A DNA stretch of 64,000 nucleotides from CAWJLS01 sp963843755 (GTDB taxonomy: Bacteria > Acidobacteriota > Thermoanaerobaculia > Multivoradales > DATKCC01): the NCBI GenBank assembly GCA_963843755.1, contig CAWJLS010000012.1:1-64000 (forward strand), written 5' to 3'. A program made the position numbers and the translations under genes. Each line of letters starts with the position of its first letter. Positions within the stretch are counted from its first letter, which is position 1. The notes beneath the pieces are model-generated. The model made no database searches and was not told the origin of the DNA. It saw only the letters and a list, made by a program, of their open reading frames with translations. Shown here in pieces: positions 22,607 to 30,464 of the stretch.

Positions 22607-23734
22607 CTACCGATCGCGCCGTTCGAGCTCGGCGATCCAGTCGCGGATGCCTTCGTCCAGCCGGCGGCGCTTGCGGTGCCGGGCGAAGGCGATCTCGACC
22701 AGGCGGCCGACCAGCGCGCCCAGCGGCACACCCGACAGGGCCCAGAGCCGCGGGTACATGGAGATGCTGGTGAAGCCGGGGAGGGTGTTGATCTCGTTGA
22801 CGAAGAGCTCGCCGGCCTCTCCGCCCGACCCCGACTCGAGGAGGAAGTCGACCCGCGCCAGGCCTTCACCGCCGATCGCCGCGAAGGCACCGACCGCCGT
22901 CTCTTGCAGGCGCTCCGTCACCCCTTCGGGCAGCTCCGCCGGCGCGATGAGCTGCGCCCCGTCGGTGAGGTACTTGTCCTCGTAGTCGTAGAAGTCCTTG
23001 CCCGGGACGATCTCGCCGACCGCGGACGCCCGGAGCCTTTCGCCCTCCTCCCCGATCGCCTCTGGACCGAGCACAGCGACCTCCAGCTCCCGGCCGGTGA
23101 CGCCCCGCTCGATCAGCACGCCGTCGTCGAACCGGAGGGCGAAGCGCACCGCCTCCTCGACCGCGTCACGGGTCGTCACCTTGCGCACGCCGACGCTCGA
23201 GCCGCCGGACCGCGGCTTGACGAACAGCGGCGGGTCGAAGCGCTCGAGGCGGGAGAGGAAGGCGGCAGGATCGGCCTCGAACGCCCCGCCGCCGATCGTC
23301 TCGTACGGCACCACCGGGATACCCACGGCCTCGAGCTGGCGCTTGGTCAGGACTTTGTCCATGGCGACGGCGCTCGCCATCACCCCCGCTCCCACGTAGG
23401 GCAGATCGGCCATCTCGAACAGCCCCTGGAGGGTGCCGTCCTCGCCCCAGGTGCCGTGGACGATCGGGAAGACGCCGTCGACCCGGGCGTCGAGCAGCCG
23501 CGCCAGGCTCGGCGCCACCGCCCCGCCATCGGCGGGGGCGGGCAGCCGGTCGAGGCCGCCGGCGAGCGCCGCCTCCGACGGCTCCCGATCGGCCCACACA
23601 CCGTCCGGACCGATCCCCAGGGCGACCACCTCGTGCCCCGCCTCGCCCAGCCCTTTCGCCACCGTGCGGGCCGAGGAGACCGACACCTCGTGCTCCACGG
23701 AGCGGCCGCCGAAGACCAGTCCGATCCGCGCCAT
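22607..23734 (-). CDS. ddl: D-alanine-D-alanine ligase
   Basis: 375-aa ATP-grasp ligase joining two D-Ala for peptidoglycan precursors. The N-terminal FGGRSVEHEVSVSSA, the PIVHGTWGEDGTLQG block, the glycine-rich PRSGGSSVGVRKV loop and the C-terminal VNEINTLPGFTSISMYP metal/substrate motif are intact. DKYL after VPGKDFYDYE suggests the Tyr-containing, D-Ala-specific omega-loop type (inference). ATG 23734 shares its A with the serA stop (TGATG), so translation is coupled. It is the last gene of the aminotransferase-serA-ddl unit. Confidence 0.95.
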   Translation of the reverse strand: MARIGLVFGGRSVEHEVSVSSARTVAKGLGEAGHEVVALGIGPDGVWADREPSEAALAGGLDRLPAPADGGAVAPSLARLLDARVDGVFPIVHGTWGEDGTLQGLFEMADLPYVGAGVMASAVAMDKVLTKRQLEAVGIPVVPYETIGGGAFEADPAAFLSRLERFDPPLFVKPRSGGSSVGVRKVTTRDAVEEAVRFALRFDDGVLIERGVTGRELEVAVLGPEAIGEEGERLRASAVGEIVPGKDFYDYEDKYLTDGAQLIAPAELPEGVTERLQETAVGAFAAIGGEGLARVDFLLESGSGGEAGELFVNEINTLPGFTSISMYPRLWALSGVPLGALVGRLVEIAFARHRKRRRLDEGIRDWIAELERRDR

Positions 23735-25314
23735 CAATCCATCTCCACCACGCGCGTCCAGGAGACCTCGTCGAGGGCGAGCAGCGCCGCCAGGGTCTCG
23801 TCCGACGGCGGCCCGTCGAGCCGGAGCACGGCCAGCGCCTGGTCCTGGGAGCCGATGACGGCACGCGCCAGGTGGATGTCGCCGATGTTGACTCCGGCCC
23901 GGCCGAGCAGGGTGCCGATCTTGCCCACCACCCCGGGTACGTCGAGGTTGCGCAGGATGAGCAGCGTGCCCTCCGGCCGGAACTCGAGCTGGTAGCCCTC
24001 GATCGCCACCACCCGCGGCTCGCGCTCGCCGAACAGGGTGCCGGTGAGCGAGATGCTCTTCTCGGAGCTCTCCAGGGTGACGCCGACCAGGTGGGGGTAG
24101 TCCGCCGTGCTCGAGTGGGTCGCCCGGACCATCTCGACCCCACGGGAGGCCGCCACCCGTTCGGCGTTGACGTAGTTGACGCCCTCGCCGAGGAACGGCT
24201 CCAGCAGCCCCTTGAGCACCGCCACCGAGACCGGCACCCGGAGCGATTCTTCGATCCCCCAGAGGTCGACCTGGAGCGACTCCGCCGGCCCGGACATCAG
24301 GCCGCTCGCCAGGCGCCCGAGCTGCTCGCCCAGGTGGAGATAGGGCTCGCCGCGGCTGCCCGTGGTCGGGAACGGCAGGTTGACCGCGGTGACCGACAGC
24401 GACCCTTCGAGGGCCGCCAGCACCATGCGGCTGGTCTCGACCGCGATCCGCTTCTGGGCCTCCCGCGTCTGGGCTCCGATGTGGGGCGTCGCCACCACCC
24501 GCGGATGGCGGACGAGCGCCAGGTCGCTCGGCGGCTCCTCGCCGAAGACGTCGAGCGCCGCGCCGGCCACCCGCCCCGACTCGAGCGCCGCGAGCAGCGC
24601 CTTCTCGTCGAGCAGCCCGCCGCGGGCGCAGTTGACCAGCAGGGCGCCTTCCTTGATCCGGCCGATGCGCTCGGCCGAAAGCATGCCGCGCGTCGTGTCG
24701 GTCAGCGGCGTGTGGAAGGTGAGGACGTCGGCCCGCGCCAGCAGGTCGTCGAGCTCCAGCATCTCGACGTCCAGCCGCACCGCCACCGCCGGGTCGAGGA
24801 ACGGATCGTGGGCGACCACCTCCATGCCGAAGCCGCGGGCCCGCTCGGCCACCTTCTGGCCGATCCGGCCGAAGCCGATGACCCCCATCGTCTTCGACTG
24901 GAGCTCGGTGCCGACGAAGCGCTTGCGGTCCCACTCGCCCGATTTGATCGAGGCGTCGGCGGCCGGGACGTTGCGCGCCAGGGAGAGCAGCAGGGCGAAG
25001 GTGTGCTCGGTGGCCGAGACCAGGTTCGCGGTCGGCGCGTTGACCACCAGGATGCCCTGCTCGGTGGCGGCGGCGACGTCGATGTTGTCGACGCCGATGC
25101 CCGCGCGGCCGACCACTTTGAGGTTCTTGCCCGCGGCCAGTACCTCGCGGGTCACCTTGGTCATGCTGCGGACGACCAGGGCGTCGTAGTCCCCCAGGAT
25201 CTCGAGCAGGCGGGGGCGCTCGTCTTCGCCCAAAACCGTCACCTCGGCGCCGCTCTCCCGGAGGATTTCGATGCCTGAGGCCTGCAGCGGATCGGAGATC
25301 AGAATCTTGCTCAT
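23734..25314 (-). CDS. serA: D-3-phosphoglycerate dehydrogenase
   Basis: 526-aa long-form SerA, first step of serine synthesis. Substrate-binding halves surround a Rossmann domain with GVIGFGRIGQKVAERA. Catalytic residues appear in VNCARGG, GAALDVFGEEPP (glutamate) and TPHIGAQT (histidine). After about residue 315 come the intervening ASB domain and a C-terminal ACT domain (about 450-526, ILRNLDVPGVVGKIGTLLGRAGVNIGDIHLAR), which in this family senses serine. Its ATG overlaps the stop of the upstream aminotransferase by four bases, and its stop overlaps ddl. Confidence 0.95.
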   Translation of the reverse strand: MSKILISDPLQASGIEILRESGAEVTVLGEDERPRLLEILGDYDALVVRSMTKVTREVLAAGKNLKVVGRAGIGVDNIDVAAATEQGILVVNAPTANLVSATEHTFALLLSLARNVPAADASIKSGEWDRKRFVGTELQSKTMGVIGFGRIGQKVAERARGFGMEVVAHDPFLDPAVAVRLDVEMLELDDLLARADVLTFHTPLTDTTRGMLSAERIGRIKEGALLVNCARGGLLDEKALLAALESGRVAGAALDVFGEEPPSDLALVRHPRVVATPHIGAQTREAQKRIAVETSRMVLAALEGSLSVTAVNLPFPTTGSRGEPYLHLGEQLGRLASGLMSGPAESLQVDLWGIEESLRVPVSVAVLKGLLEPFLGEGVNYVNAERVAASRGVEMVRATHSSTADYPHLVGVTLESSEKSISLTGTLFGEREPRVVAIEGYQLEFRPEGTLLILRNLDVPGVVGKIGTLLGRAGVNIGDIHLARAVIGSQDQALAVLRLDGPPSDETLAALLALDEVSWTRVVEMD

Positions 25315-26429
25315 GACAGGTCTCCCTCGTCGAGTGTCTCGTCCACGACGGCCAGGAGCTCGTCCAGGTCCTCGGCGCGGACCTCGCCCATGTGGCCGAT
25401 GCGAAACGTGGTCGGTTTCCAGGCGCCGTACCCGCCGGCGACGGTGTAGCCCTTCTCCGCCAGGCGCCGGACCAGGGCCGGCGCGGCGACGCCCTCGGGC
25501 GGGCGCAGACAGGTGATGGTCGGCGAGCGTGCCGCGGCCTCGGCCGCGAACGCCACGCCGCGCGCGCCTCCCGGCCCCTCCACCCAGGCGGCGAGGCGCT
25601 CCCGAAGCTGCTCGTGGCGCCGCCAGCGCGCCTCGATCCCCTCCTCGGCGATCCGCTCGAGCTGGTGGCCGAGCGCCCAGATCACCGGGATCGCCGGCGT
25701 GGTGATGGTGCCGTCCTTGCGGTGGCGTTCCAGGTAGCGCACCAGGTCGGTGTAGAAGCCCCGGTTCTCGACCGCCGCGGCCCGCTCTTCCGCCCGCGCC
25801 GAGGCGGCGAACGGGACGATCCCCGGCGGCGCGGCGAGCGCCTTCTGGCTGCCGGTGAGCACCAGGTCGAGACCCCAGGCGTCGGTCTCGACCGGCGCGC
25901 CGGCGAGCGAGGAGACCGCGTCGACCAGCACCAGGGCGTCGCTGTGCTCACGCACCGCCCGGGAGATCTCCTCCAGCGGGTTGATGACCCCGGTGGAGGT
26001 CTCGTTGTGGACCACGGTGACCGCCTCGTAGCGCTTGCGCGCGAGCGCCCGGCGCACCAGGTCGGGGTCGATGGCCCGCCCCCATGGGACGTCGAGGCGG
26101 TCGGCCGAGCGGCCGAGGGAGCGGCTGATCTTGTACCAGCGCTCGGAGAAGGCGCCGCTGACCAGGTGGAGCACGTCGCGGCCGACGCACGAGCCGATCG
26201 CGATCTCCATCACCAGGGTGGCGCTGCCGGTGGCGAGCGGCACCGGACGCTCGGTGCGGAAGACCTCCGCCAGGCGTCCGGTCAGCCGGTCGTAGACCGC
26301 CCGGAAGGCGGCCGAGCGGTGGCTGACGATCGGTGCCGTCATCGCCTGGCGCACGGCCTCGGTGACGTAGACCGGCCCCGGCAGGAAGTGGCGGATCGGC
26401 TCCGGGCGGGCGGTGGTGGCTGGTGTCAT
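25311..26429 (-). CDS. class V aminotransferase (likely phosphoserine or serine-glyoxylate type)
   Basis: 372-aa fold-type I PLP enzyme. The PLP lysine is in DLVLTGSQKALAAPPG. The N-terminus FLPGPVYVTEAVRQAM and the SATLVMEIAI region are typical of the alanine-glyoxylate / serine-pyruvate branch of class V. Coupling to serA by an ATGA overlap suggests that it provides the phosphoserine aminotransferase step, as relatives of this branch do in some lineages lacking classical SerC. That assignment is inference. It is the first gene of the operon and has a good sigma-70 promoter upstream, but only a weak ribosome site. Confidence 0.85.
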   Translation of the reverse strand: MTPATTARPEPIRHFLPGPVYVTEAVRQAMTAPIVSHRSAAFRAVYDRLTGRLAEVFRTERPVPLATGSATLVMEIAIGSCVGRDVLHLVSGAFSERWYKISRSLGRSADRLDVPWGRAIDPDLVRRALARKRYEAVTVVHNETSTGVINPLEEISRAVREHSDALVLVDAVSSLAGAPVETDAWGLDLVLTGSQKALAAPPGIVPFAASARAEERAAAVENRGFYTDLVRYLERHRKDGTITTPAIPVIWALGHQLERIAEEGIEARWRRHEQLRERLAAWVEGPGGARGVAFAAEAAARSPTITCLRPPEGVAAPALVRRLAEKGYTVAGGYGAWKPTTFRIGHMGEVRAEDLDELLAVVDETLDEGDLS

Positions 26430-26461
26430 GGTCAGTCGACTCGTGATTGCCGCAGAGCGGC

Positions 26462-26490
26462 ATTGTGGCAGGGAGCACCCGCCGGGTCAA
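26462..26490 (-). promoter_or_regulatory. sigma-70-type promoter of the aminotransferase-serA-ddl operon
   Basis: The minus strand has -35 TTGACC (26485-26490), a 17-bp spacer and -10 CACAAT (26462-26467), giving a transcript start about 25 nt before ATG 26429. Confidence 0.6.
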
Positions 26491-26586
26491 TCGCCCGGAC
26501 GCCCCCCCTTTCGGGCGAGCTCCGATGCCCCCCGGCGGCTCCGTGCGCCGGCTCCGCGACGCGCGCAACGCGCCCGGCCAGAGGCT

Positions 26587-27114
26587 TCAGGAGCAGGCGG
26601 TCCAGGGACGCGGGCGGCGCAGGCGGGCGATCAGCTCGGGCGCGGTCAGGGCGAGGGCGGGACCGTCCGGCGGGACGACCCGCCAGCCGAACCGGCTCCC
26701 GTCGTCCCCGGCGACCGGCTCGAGCCACGGCAGATCCGCCGCCTCGTCGAGCGGAGCGCTCGGCGCCGGCTTCGGCGTGGCGTCCGGGGGAACACGAACC
26801 AGGACCGCGGCGCAGCCGAGGAAGTACTCCCGGAGCAGGTCGCGCAGCGTCGGTGGACCGGTGGTCCGCTTGACCGCCACCGCCCGGCCTCCCGAGACGA
26901 CGACCGCCCGGAGCGCGCCCGCCGCGGCGGCCTGATCGAGACCGGCGACGCTCTCTGGCAGATCGGGAGACCCAGACGGCCCGAGGTCAGAAGCCGGCCC
27001 ACCGGCGGCCAGGTCGAGCCAGCCGATCCGGAGCCCCGCGGCCCGTCCCTGGGCGAGCACCTCGGCGACGGCCGCAGCCTCGACGGTGGTGCGGAGTCGA
27101 TGAATGCGCTTCAC
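26587..27114 (-). CDS. unknown protein coupled to namZ
   Basis: 175 aa, not recognised. The start ATG 27114 overlaps the namZ stop as ATGA, which supports it as real. The first part has a KRIHRLRTTVEAAAVAEVLAQG helix, a variable Gly/Pro segment and ALRAVVVSGGRAVAVKRTTGPPTLRDLLREYFLGCAAVLVRV, which looks like an alpha/beta domain. The second half contains FGWRVVPPDGPALALTAPELIARL. No signal peptide, membrane helix or cofactor motif is visible. It is the third gene of the moaC-namZ unit. The 157-bp gap after it holds the operon promoter of the downstream aminotransferase. Confidence 0.6.
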   Translation of the reverse strand: MKRIHRLRTTVEAAAVAEVLAQGRAAGLRIGWLDLAAGGPASDLGPSGSPDLPESVAGLDQAAAAGALRAVVVSGGRAVAVKRTTGPPTLRDLLREYFLGCAAVLVRVPPDATPKPAPSAPLDEAADLPWLEPVAGDDGSRFGWRVVPPDGPALALTAPELIARLRRPRPWTACS

Positions 27115-28580
27115 CGGACACCTCCGACCGTCGTCACGGCCCCGTCTCCCCCACCAACCGAGCCTGCCGGAGCGTCCCCACCCTCCGGTCCGGGCCCCGG
27201 TCCGCTATCGGGCCTGCTTTCCGGCCGGCTTTCCGGACGGCACTCGGATGGCGGCTCCGGATAGAGCAGGGCCGGCCGGCGGAGCGCCCGGAACGCCGTC
27301 TCGTCGGCCGCCCAGGTGGCGAGCCACCGGTCGAGCGCCCGGGCAACCTCGTCTCGGCCGGTCAGGTCAGCCGGGTCGGCCGGATCAGCCGGATCGACCG
27401 GGGAGGGGTCCGCCTCGAGCGCCAAGCGGAGCGCGTCGGTCCCGGCCAGCAGGTCGATCGCCGGCCGGTCGTGGACGAACTCGTACGGCTCGGCGCGCCA
27501 GGCGAACGCGTCCGGCGCCACCTCCGCCAGGGCGGCCAGCAGGACGACCCCGGCGCGGTAGGAGCGGAACCGCGCGGCGTCGGTGACCACCAGCTCGACG
27601 CCGCCGCAGCGGGCGCCGGCGTGCTTCTGGAACTGGGGCCGGAAGTAGGTGGGGATCGCGGCGAGCCCTCCATCGTGCCCGAGCCGCTCGCCGAGCGCCC
27701 GCGCCAGGGCCGGCGGATCGACTCCCGGCGCCCCGATCAGGTGGAATGGGCGGGTCGTACCCCGCCCTTCGGAGATCTGGGTCGCCTCGATCAGGCAGCC
27801 GCCGGGGTAGAGGCGGGCGGTGGCGGCGGTCGGCATGTTGGGCGACGGGGCGATCCAGGGCCGGCCGGTCGCCTCCCACTCCATCTCCCGCGACCAGCCG
27901 TCCATCCGCCAGACCGTCAGCCCGCCGGGGGCCGCCTGAGCCCCGACCTGACCAGGGGCCTGCGCGCCGGCGGGCTCCGGGCGCCCGAGCTCCAGCCGGA
28001 CCAGCTCTCCGAGGGTCAGGCCGTGGCGCACCGGGAGATGGAACGCGCCGACGAACGACTCGTAGCCCGGCGTCGGGAGGTTGCCTTCGACGACGGTGCC
28101 GCCGAGGGGGTTCGGGCGGTCGAGCACCCAGACTTCGGTGCCGGCGGCCAGCGCCGCGCGGGCGGCCCAGACCACCGACGCGGCGTAGGTGTAGTAGCGC
28201 GCCCCCACGTCCTGGAGATCGATCACCAGCAGATCGACCCCTTCGAACACCTCCGGGTCGGGCCGGAGCGACCCCTCGGAGTCGCCGTAGAGCGAGACGA
28301 TGCGCGCTCCGGTCCACGGGTCGCGCCCCGGCGCCGCCGGCACCATGTCCTGCTCGACGCCGTAGTAGCCGTGCTCGGGGCCGAGCAGCAGATCCGGTGC
28401 GCCGGCAGGCGACGCCGCCAGCGCCAGGTGGGCGGGGACCAGGTCGGCGGTCACCGAGGCGTGGTGCGCCAGGAGCGCGTAGCGGCCCGGCAGGCGGCCG
28501 CCCCCGGCCAGGTGGCAGAGCAGGCGGTCCAGGCCGGTCGCCAAGGCGGTGCCGGGGGTGGTCGTCGCGCCGGCGTTCAC
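27111..28580 (-). CDS. namZ: NamZ-type exo-beta-N-acetylmuramidase (DUF1343, GH171)
   Basis: 489-aa member of the DUF1343 family, whose characterised members release MurNAc from peptidoglycan fragments. Diagnostic blocks are LLGPEHGYYGVEQD, IVSLYGDS, DLLVIDLQDVGARYYTY, VLDRPNPLGGTVVEGN, PSPNMPTAATARLYPGGCL and EGRGTTRPF. Unlike exported relatives, no signal peptide is visible, so a cytoplasmic cell-wall-recycling role is likely, unless the start is wrong. Near residues 395-407 a 9-bp minisatellite encodes DPADPADPAD, and the C-terminus is a Pro/Glu/Arg low-complexity tail. The ATG overlaps the moaC stop by four bases. Confidence 0.85.
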   Translation of the reverse strand: MNAGATTTPGTALATGLDRLLCHLAGGGRLPGRYALLAHHASVTADLVPAHLALAASPAGAPDLLLGPEHGYYGVEQDMVPAAPGRDPWTGARIVSLYGDSEGSLRPDPEVFEGVDLLVIDLQDVGARYYTYAASVVWAARAALAAGTEVWVLDRPNPLGGTVVEGNLPTPGYESFVGAFHLPVRHGLTLGELVRLELGRPEPAGAQAPGQVGAQAAPGGLTVWRMDGWSREMEWEATGRPWIAPSPNMPTAATARLYPGGCLIEATQISEGRGTTRPFHLIGAPGVDPPALARALGERLGHDGGLAAIPTYFRPQFQKHAGARCGGVELVVTDAARFRSYRAGVVLLAALAEVAPDAFAWRAEPYEFVHDRPAIDLLAGTDALRLALEADPSPVDPADPADPADLTGRDEVARALDRWLATWAADETAFRALRRPALLYPEPPSECRPESRPESRPDSGPGPGPEGGDAPAGSVGGGDGAVTTVGGVR

Positions 28581-29107
28581 GGAGCCTCGGTCTTCGGGTC
28601 GCCGCCGGCACCGCGCCGGTAGTCGCCACGGGCGCCGCCGCTCTTGGCCTCGAGGCGTAGGTCGGTGATCACCGCGCCCCGCTCGACCGCCTTGACCATG
28701 TCGTAGAGCGCCAGCGCCGCCGTCGAGCAGGCGACCAGGGCCTCCATCTCGGCACCCGTCCGGGCCGTGGTCACGACCCGGCTGCGGATCGTCACGCCCG
28801 TCTCCTGGGGCTCGATCTCGACGTCGACCTGGTCGAGCGGCAGCGGGTGGGCGAGGGGGATGAGCTCGCCGGTGCGCTTGGCGCCGCCGATGCCGGCCAG
28901 GCGGGCGACGGCGACCGCGTCCCCTTTGGGCAGGGAGCCCAGGCGCTCCACCGTCTCGGCGGAGAGCAGCACCCGGCAGGAGGCCTCGGCGACGCGGCGG
29001 GTGACCGGCTTGCCGGAGACGTCGACCATGCGCGCCGCGCCACGGGCGTCCAGGTGGCTGAACCCGGTGTCCCGGTCCGGTCCGGTCTCGTCCGTCGGGG
29101 AGCTCAT
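28577..29107 (-). CDS. moaC: cyclic pyranopterin monophosphate synthase
   Basis: 176-aa MoaC, second step of molybdenum-cofactor synthesis. Typical segments are FSHLDARGAARMVDVSGKPVTRRVAEA, AGIGGAKRTGELIPLAHPLPL, EMEALVACSTAALALYDMVKA and the lysine-containing LEAKSGG. No other moa gene is in the window, and it is first in a unit with namZ, an unrelated partner. ATG 29107 is preceded by ACCCTCC, not a good ribosome site. The C-terminal 15 aa are low complexity. Confidence 0.94.
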   Translation of the reverse strand: MSSPTDETGPDRDTGFSHLDARGAARMVDVSGKPVTRRVAEASCRVLLSAETVERLGSLPKGDAVAVARLAGIGGAKRTGELIPLAHPLPLDQVDVEIEPQETGVTIRSRVVTTARTGAEMEALVACSTAALALYDMVKAVERGAVITDLRLEAKSGGARGDYRRGAGGDPKTEAP

Positions 29108-29135
29108 GGAGGGTTCGTCTCGTTCAGGGGTGTCT

Positions 29136-29159
29136 GCAGATGGGCAGATGGGCAGATGG
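29136..29159 (+). repeat. three tandem 8-bp units
   Basis: GCAGATGG repeated three times in the moaC/glycosyltransferase divergent gap. The repeat supplies several spurious in-frame ATGs upstream of the glycosyltransferase. Confidence 0.85.
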
Positions 29160-29219
29160 GCTGAGATGCCAAGAGGTCGAGCAGCCGGCGGGCCGAGCGG
29201 CCGGAAACGGGCGCCATGC

Positions 29220-29225
29220 TAGCAT
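29220..29225 (+). promoter_or_regulatory. -10-like TAGCAT box upstream of the glycosyltransferase
   Basis: GCTAGCAT ends 10 nt before TTG 29236. If used, it excludes the upstream ATGs in the 8-bp repeat as starts. Confidence 0.3.
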
Positions 29226-29235
29226 CCGCGGCGCT

Positions 29236-29916
29236 TTGCAGCCGCCCTCCGTCGCCATCCTGATCCCCGCGCTCGACGAGGAAGCCAACCTCGCCCGCCT
29301 GCTGCCGGCGGTCCTGCCGATCGCGGACCAGGTGGTGGTGTCCGACGGCGGCAGCCGCGACGGCACCATCGAGGTGGCGGAGTCGTTCGGCGTGCCGGTG
29401 GTCCACGGGGCGCCGGGCCGCGGCGGCCAGCTCAACCGGGCCGCGGCCGCCAGCGACACCGACGTGCTGCTCTTCCTCCACGCCGACACCCTGCTGCCCG
29501 ACGACGCGGTCGAACGGGTCCGCCGGGCGATCGCCGGCGGCGCGGTCGGCGGCGGCTTCCTCGCCCACTTCGCCTCGCCACGGCCGATCATGGAGCTCGG
29601 CTCCCGGCTGGTCGACCTCCGGACCCGCCTCCTCCGGACGCCCCTGGGCGACCAGGCCCAGTTCATCACCCGCGACGCGTTCCTCGCCCTCGGCGGTTTC
29701 CGCGACTGGCCGATCCTCGAAGACCTCGACCTCATGCGCCGGCTCAAGCGGATCGGCCGGATCGAGATCGTTCCCGAGCCCGTCCGGACCTCGGCGAGGC
29801 GCTACGAGCGGGGAGGAATCGTCCGCACCGTGACCATCAACTGGCTGCTCTGGGCGCTCTACTTCCTCGGCGTCTCCCCCCGCCGCCTCGGGCGCCTCTA
29901 TCGAAATATCAGGTAA
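29236..29916 (+). CDS. family 2 glycosyltransferase
   Basis: About 226 aa, GT-A fold. The nucleotide-sugar region reads VAILIPALDEEANLARLL, then VVVSDGGSRDGT, GRGGQLNRAA and a metal-binding LLFLHADTLLP (DxD-like HAD). The acceptor-side blocks are GDQAQFITRDAFLALGGF and ILEDLDLMRRLKRIG. A single hydrophobic stretch near the C-terminus (INWLLWALYFLGV) may touch the membrane. The protein resembles the TIGR04283-type glycosyltransferases. Donor and acceptor are unknown. The start is uncertain: TTG 29236 immediately precedes the conserved domain, while an ATG at 29140 lies in the 8-bp repeat and adds unconserved sequence. Confidence 0.8.
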   Translation: MQPPSVAILIPALDEEANLARLLPAVLPIADQVVVSDGGSRDGTIEVAESFGVPVVHGAPGRGGQLNRAAAASDTDVLLFLHADTLLPDDAVERVRRAIAGGAVGGGFLAHFASPRPIMELGSRLVDLRTRLLRTPLGDQAQFITRDAFLALGGFRDWPILEDLDLMRRLKRIGRIEIVPEPVRTSARRYERGGIVRTVTINWLLWALYFLGVSPRRLGRLYRNIR

Positions 29917-29956
29917 CCGCCCTCGCCGCCGAGCACGCCCGACGCTCGAATCGATC

Positions 29957-30003
29957 AAGAAAAGCAGGAAGCCCCGCGCCGGGACGTCCGGTCGCGGGGC
30001 TTC
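29957..30003 (-). terminator. intrinsic terminator of the HU gene (possibly bidirectional)
   Basis: GAAGCCCCGCG (29968-29978) pairs with CGCGGGGCTTC (29993-30003) in an 11-bp stem. On the minus strand it is followed by CTGCTTTTCTTG. It may also stop the converging glycosyltransferase transcript, although that side has no T run. Confidence 0.7.
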
Positions 30004-30050
30004 GAAGATGGCCTCCCGCGGGCGCGGGAGAGCCCGAACGTCGAGGCGTC

Positions 30051-30332
30051 TCAGCCGTTGACGGAGTCCTTGAGGCCCTTGCTCGGCTTGAACTTCGCGT
30101 TCTTCGAGGCCGGGATCTGAATCTCCTCGCCGGTGGCCGGATTGCGACCTGTGCGCGCCGCGCGCTCGCTGACCGAGAAGCTGCCGAAGCCCGGGATCTG
30201 GACCCGGTCGCCCTGCACCAGGAAGTCGGTGATCGCGTCGAACACGGTGTCGAACGCCTCCGCAGCCTGGCGCTTGGTCAGTCCCTCGACGTCTCTCGCT
30301 ACGGCATCCACGATGTCGTTCTTACCAGCCAT
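30051..30332 (-). CDS. hup: HU family DNA-binding protein
   Basis: 93-aa histone-like protein. MAGKNDIVDAVARDVEGLTKRQAAEAFDTVFDAI forms the helical dimer body, GDRVQIPGFGSFSVSERAARTGRNPATGEEIQIPA the beta arm with the GRNPATGE signature, and FKPSKGLKD the C-terminal helix. GGAGGAGAGAG precedes the ATG. It is monocistronic with a strong sigma-70 promoter and its own terminator. It could also serve the DNA bending needed at the sigma-54 promoters (inference). Confidence 0.95.
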   Translation of the reverse strand: MAGKNDIVDAVARDVEGLTKRQAAEAFDTVFDAITDFLVQGDRVQIPGFGSFSVSERAARTGRNPATGEEIQIPASKNAKFKPSKGLKDSVNG

Positions 30333-30385
30333 ACTCTCTCCTCCTTCGTCGCGTTCGAAACTTTAGTGTTTGGAAACCGGGGGAC

Positions 30386-30414
30386 ACGATACGGCAACGT
30401 CAGAAGCCTGTCAA
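30386..30414 (-). promoter_or_regulatory. sigma-70 promoter of hup
   Basis: The minus strand has consensus -35 TTGACA (30409-30414), a 17-bp spacer and -10 TATCGT (30386-30391). This is the best sigma-70 match noticed in the window. Confidence 0.75.
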
Positions 30415-30464
30415 CACTGGTTCCCCGCGGGCTCAGCCCCCCGGAGGCCCGGTCTTCTCGAGGC

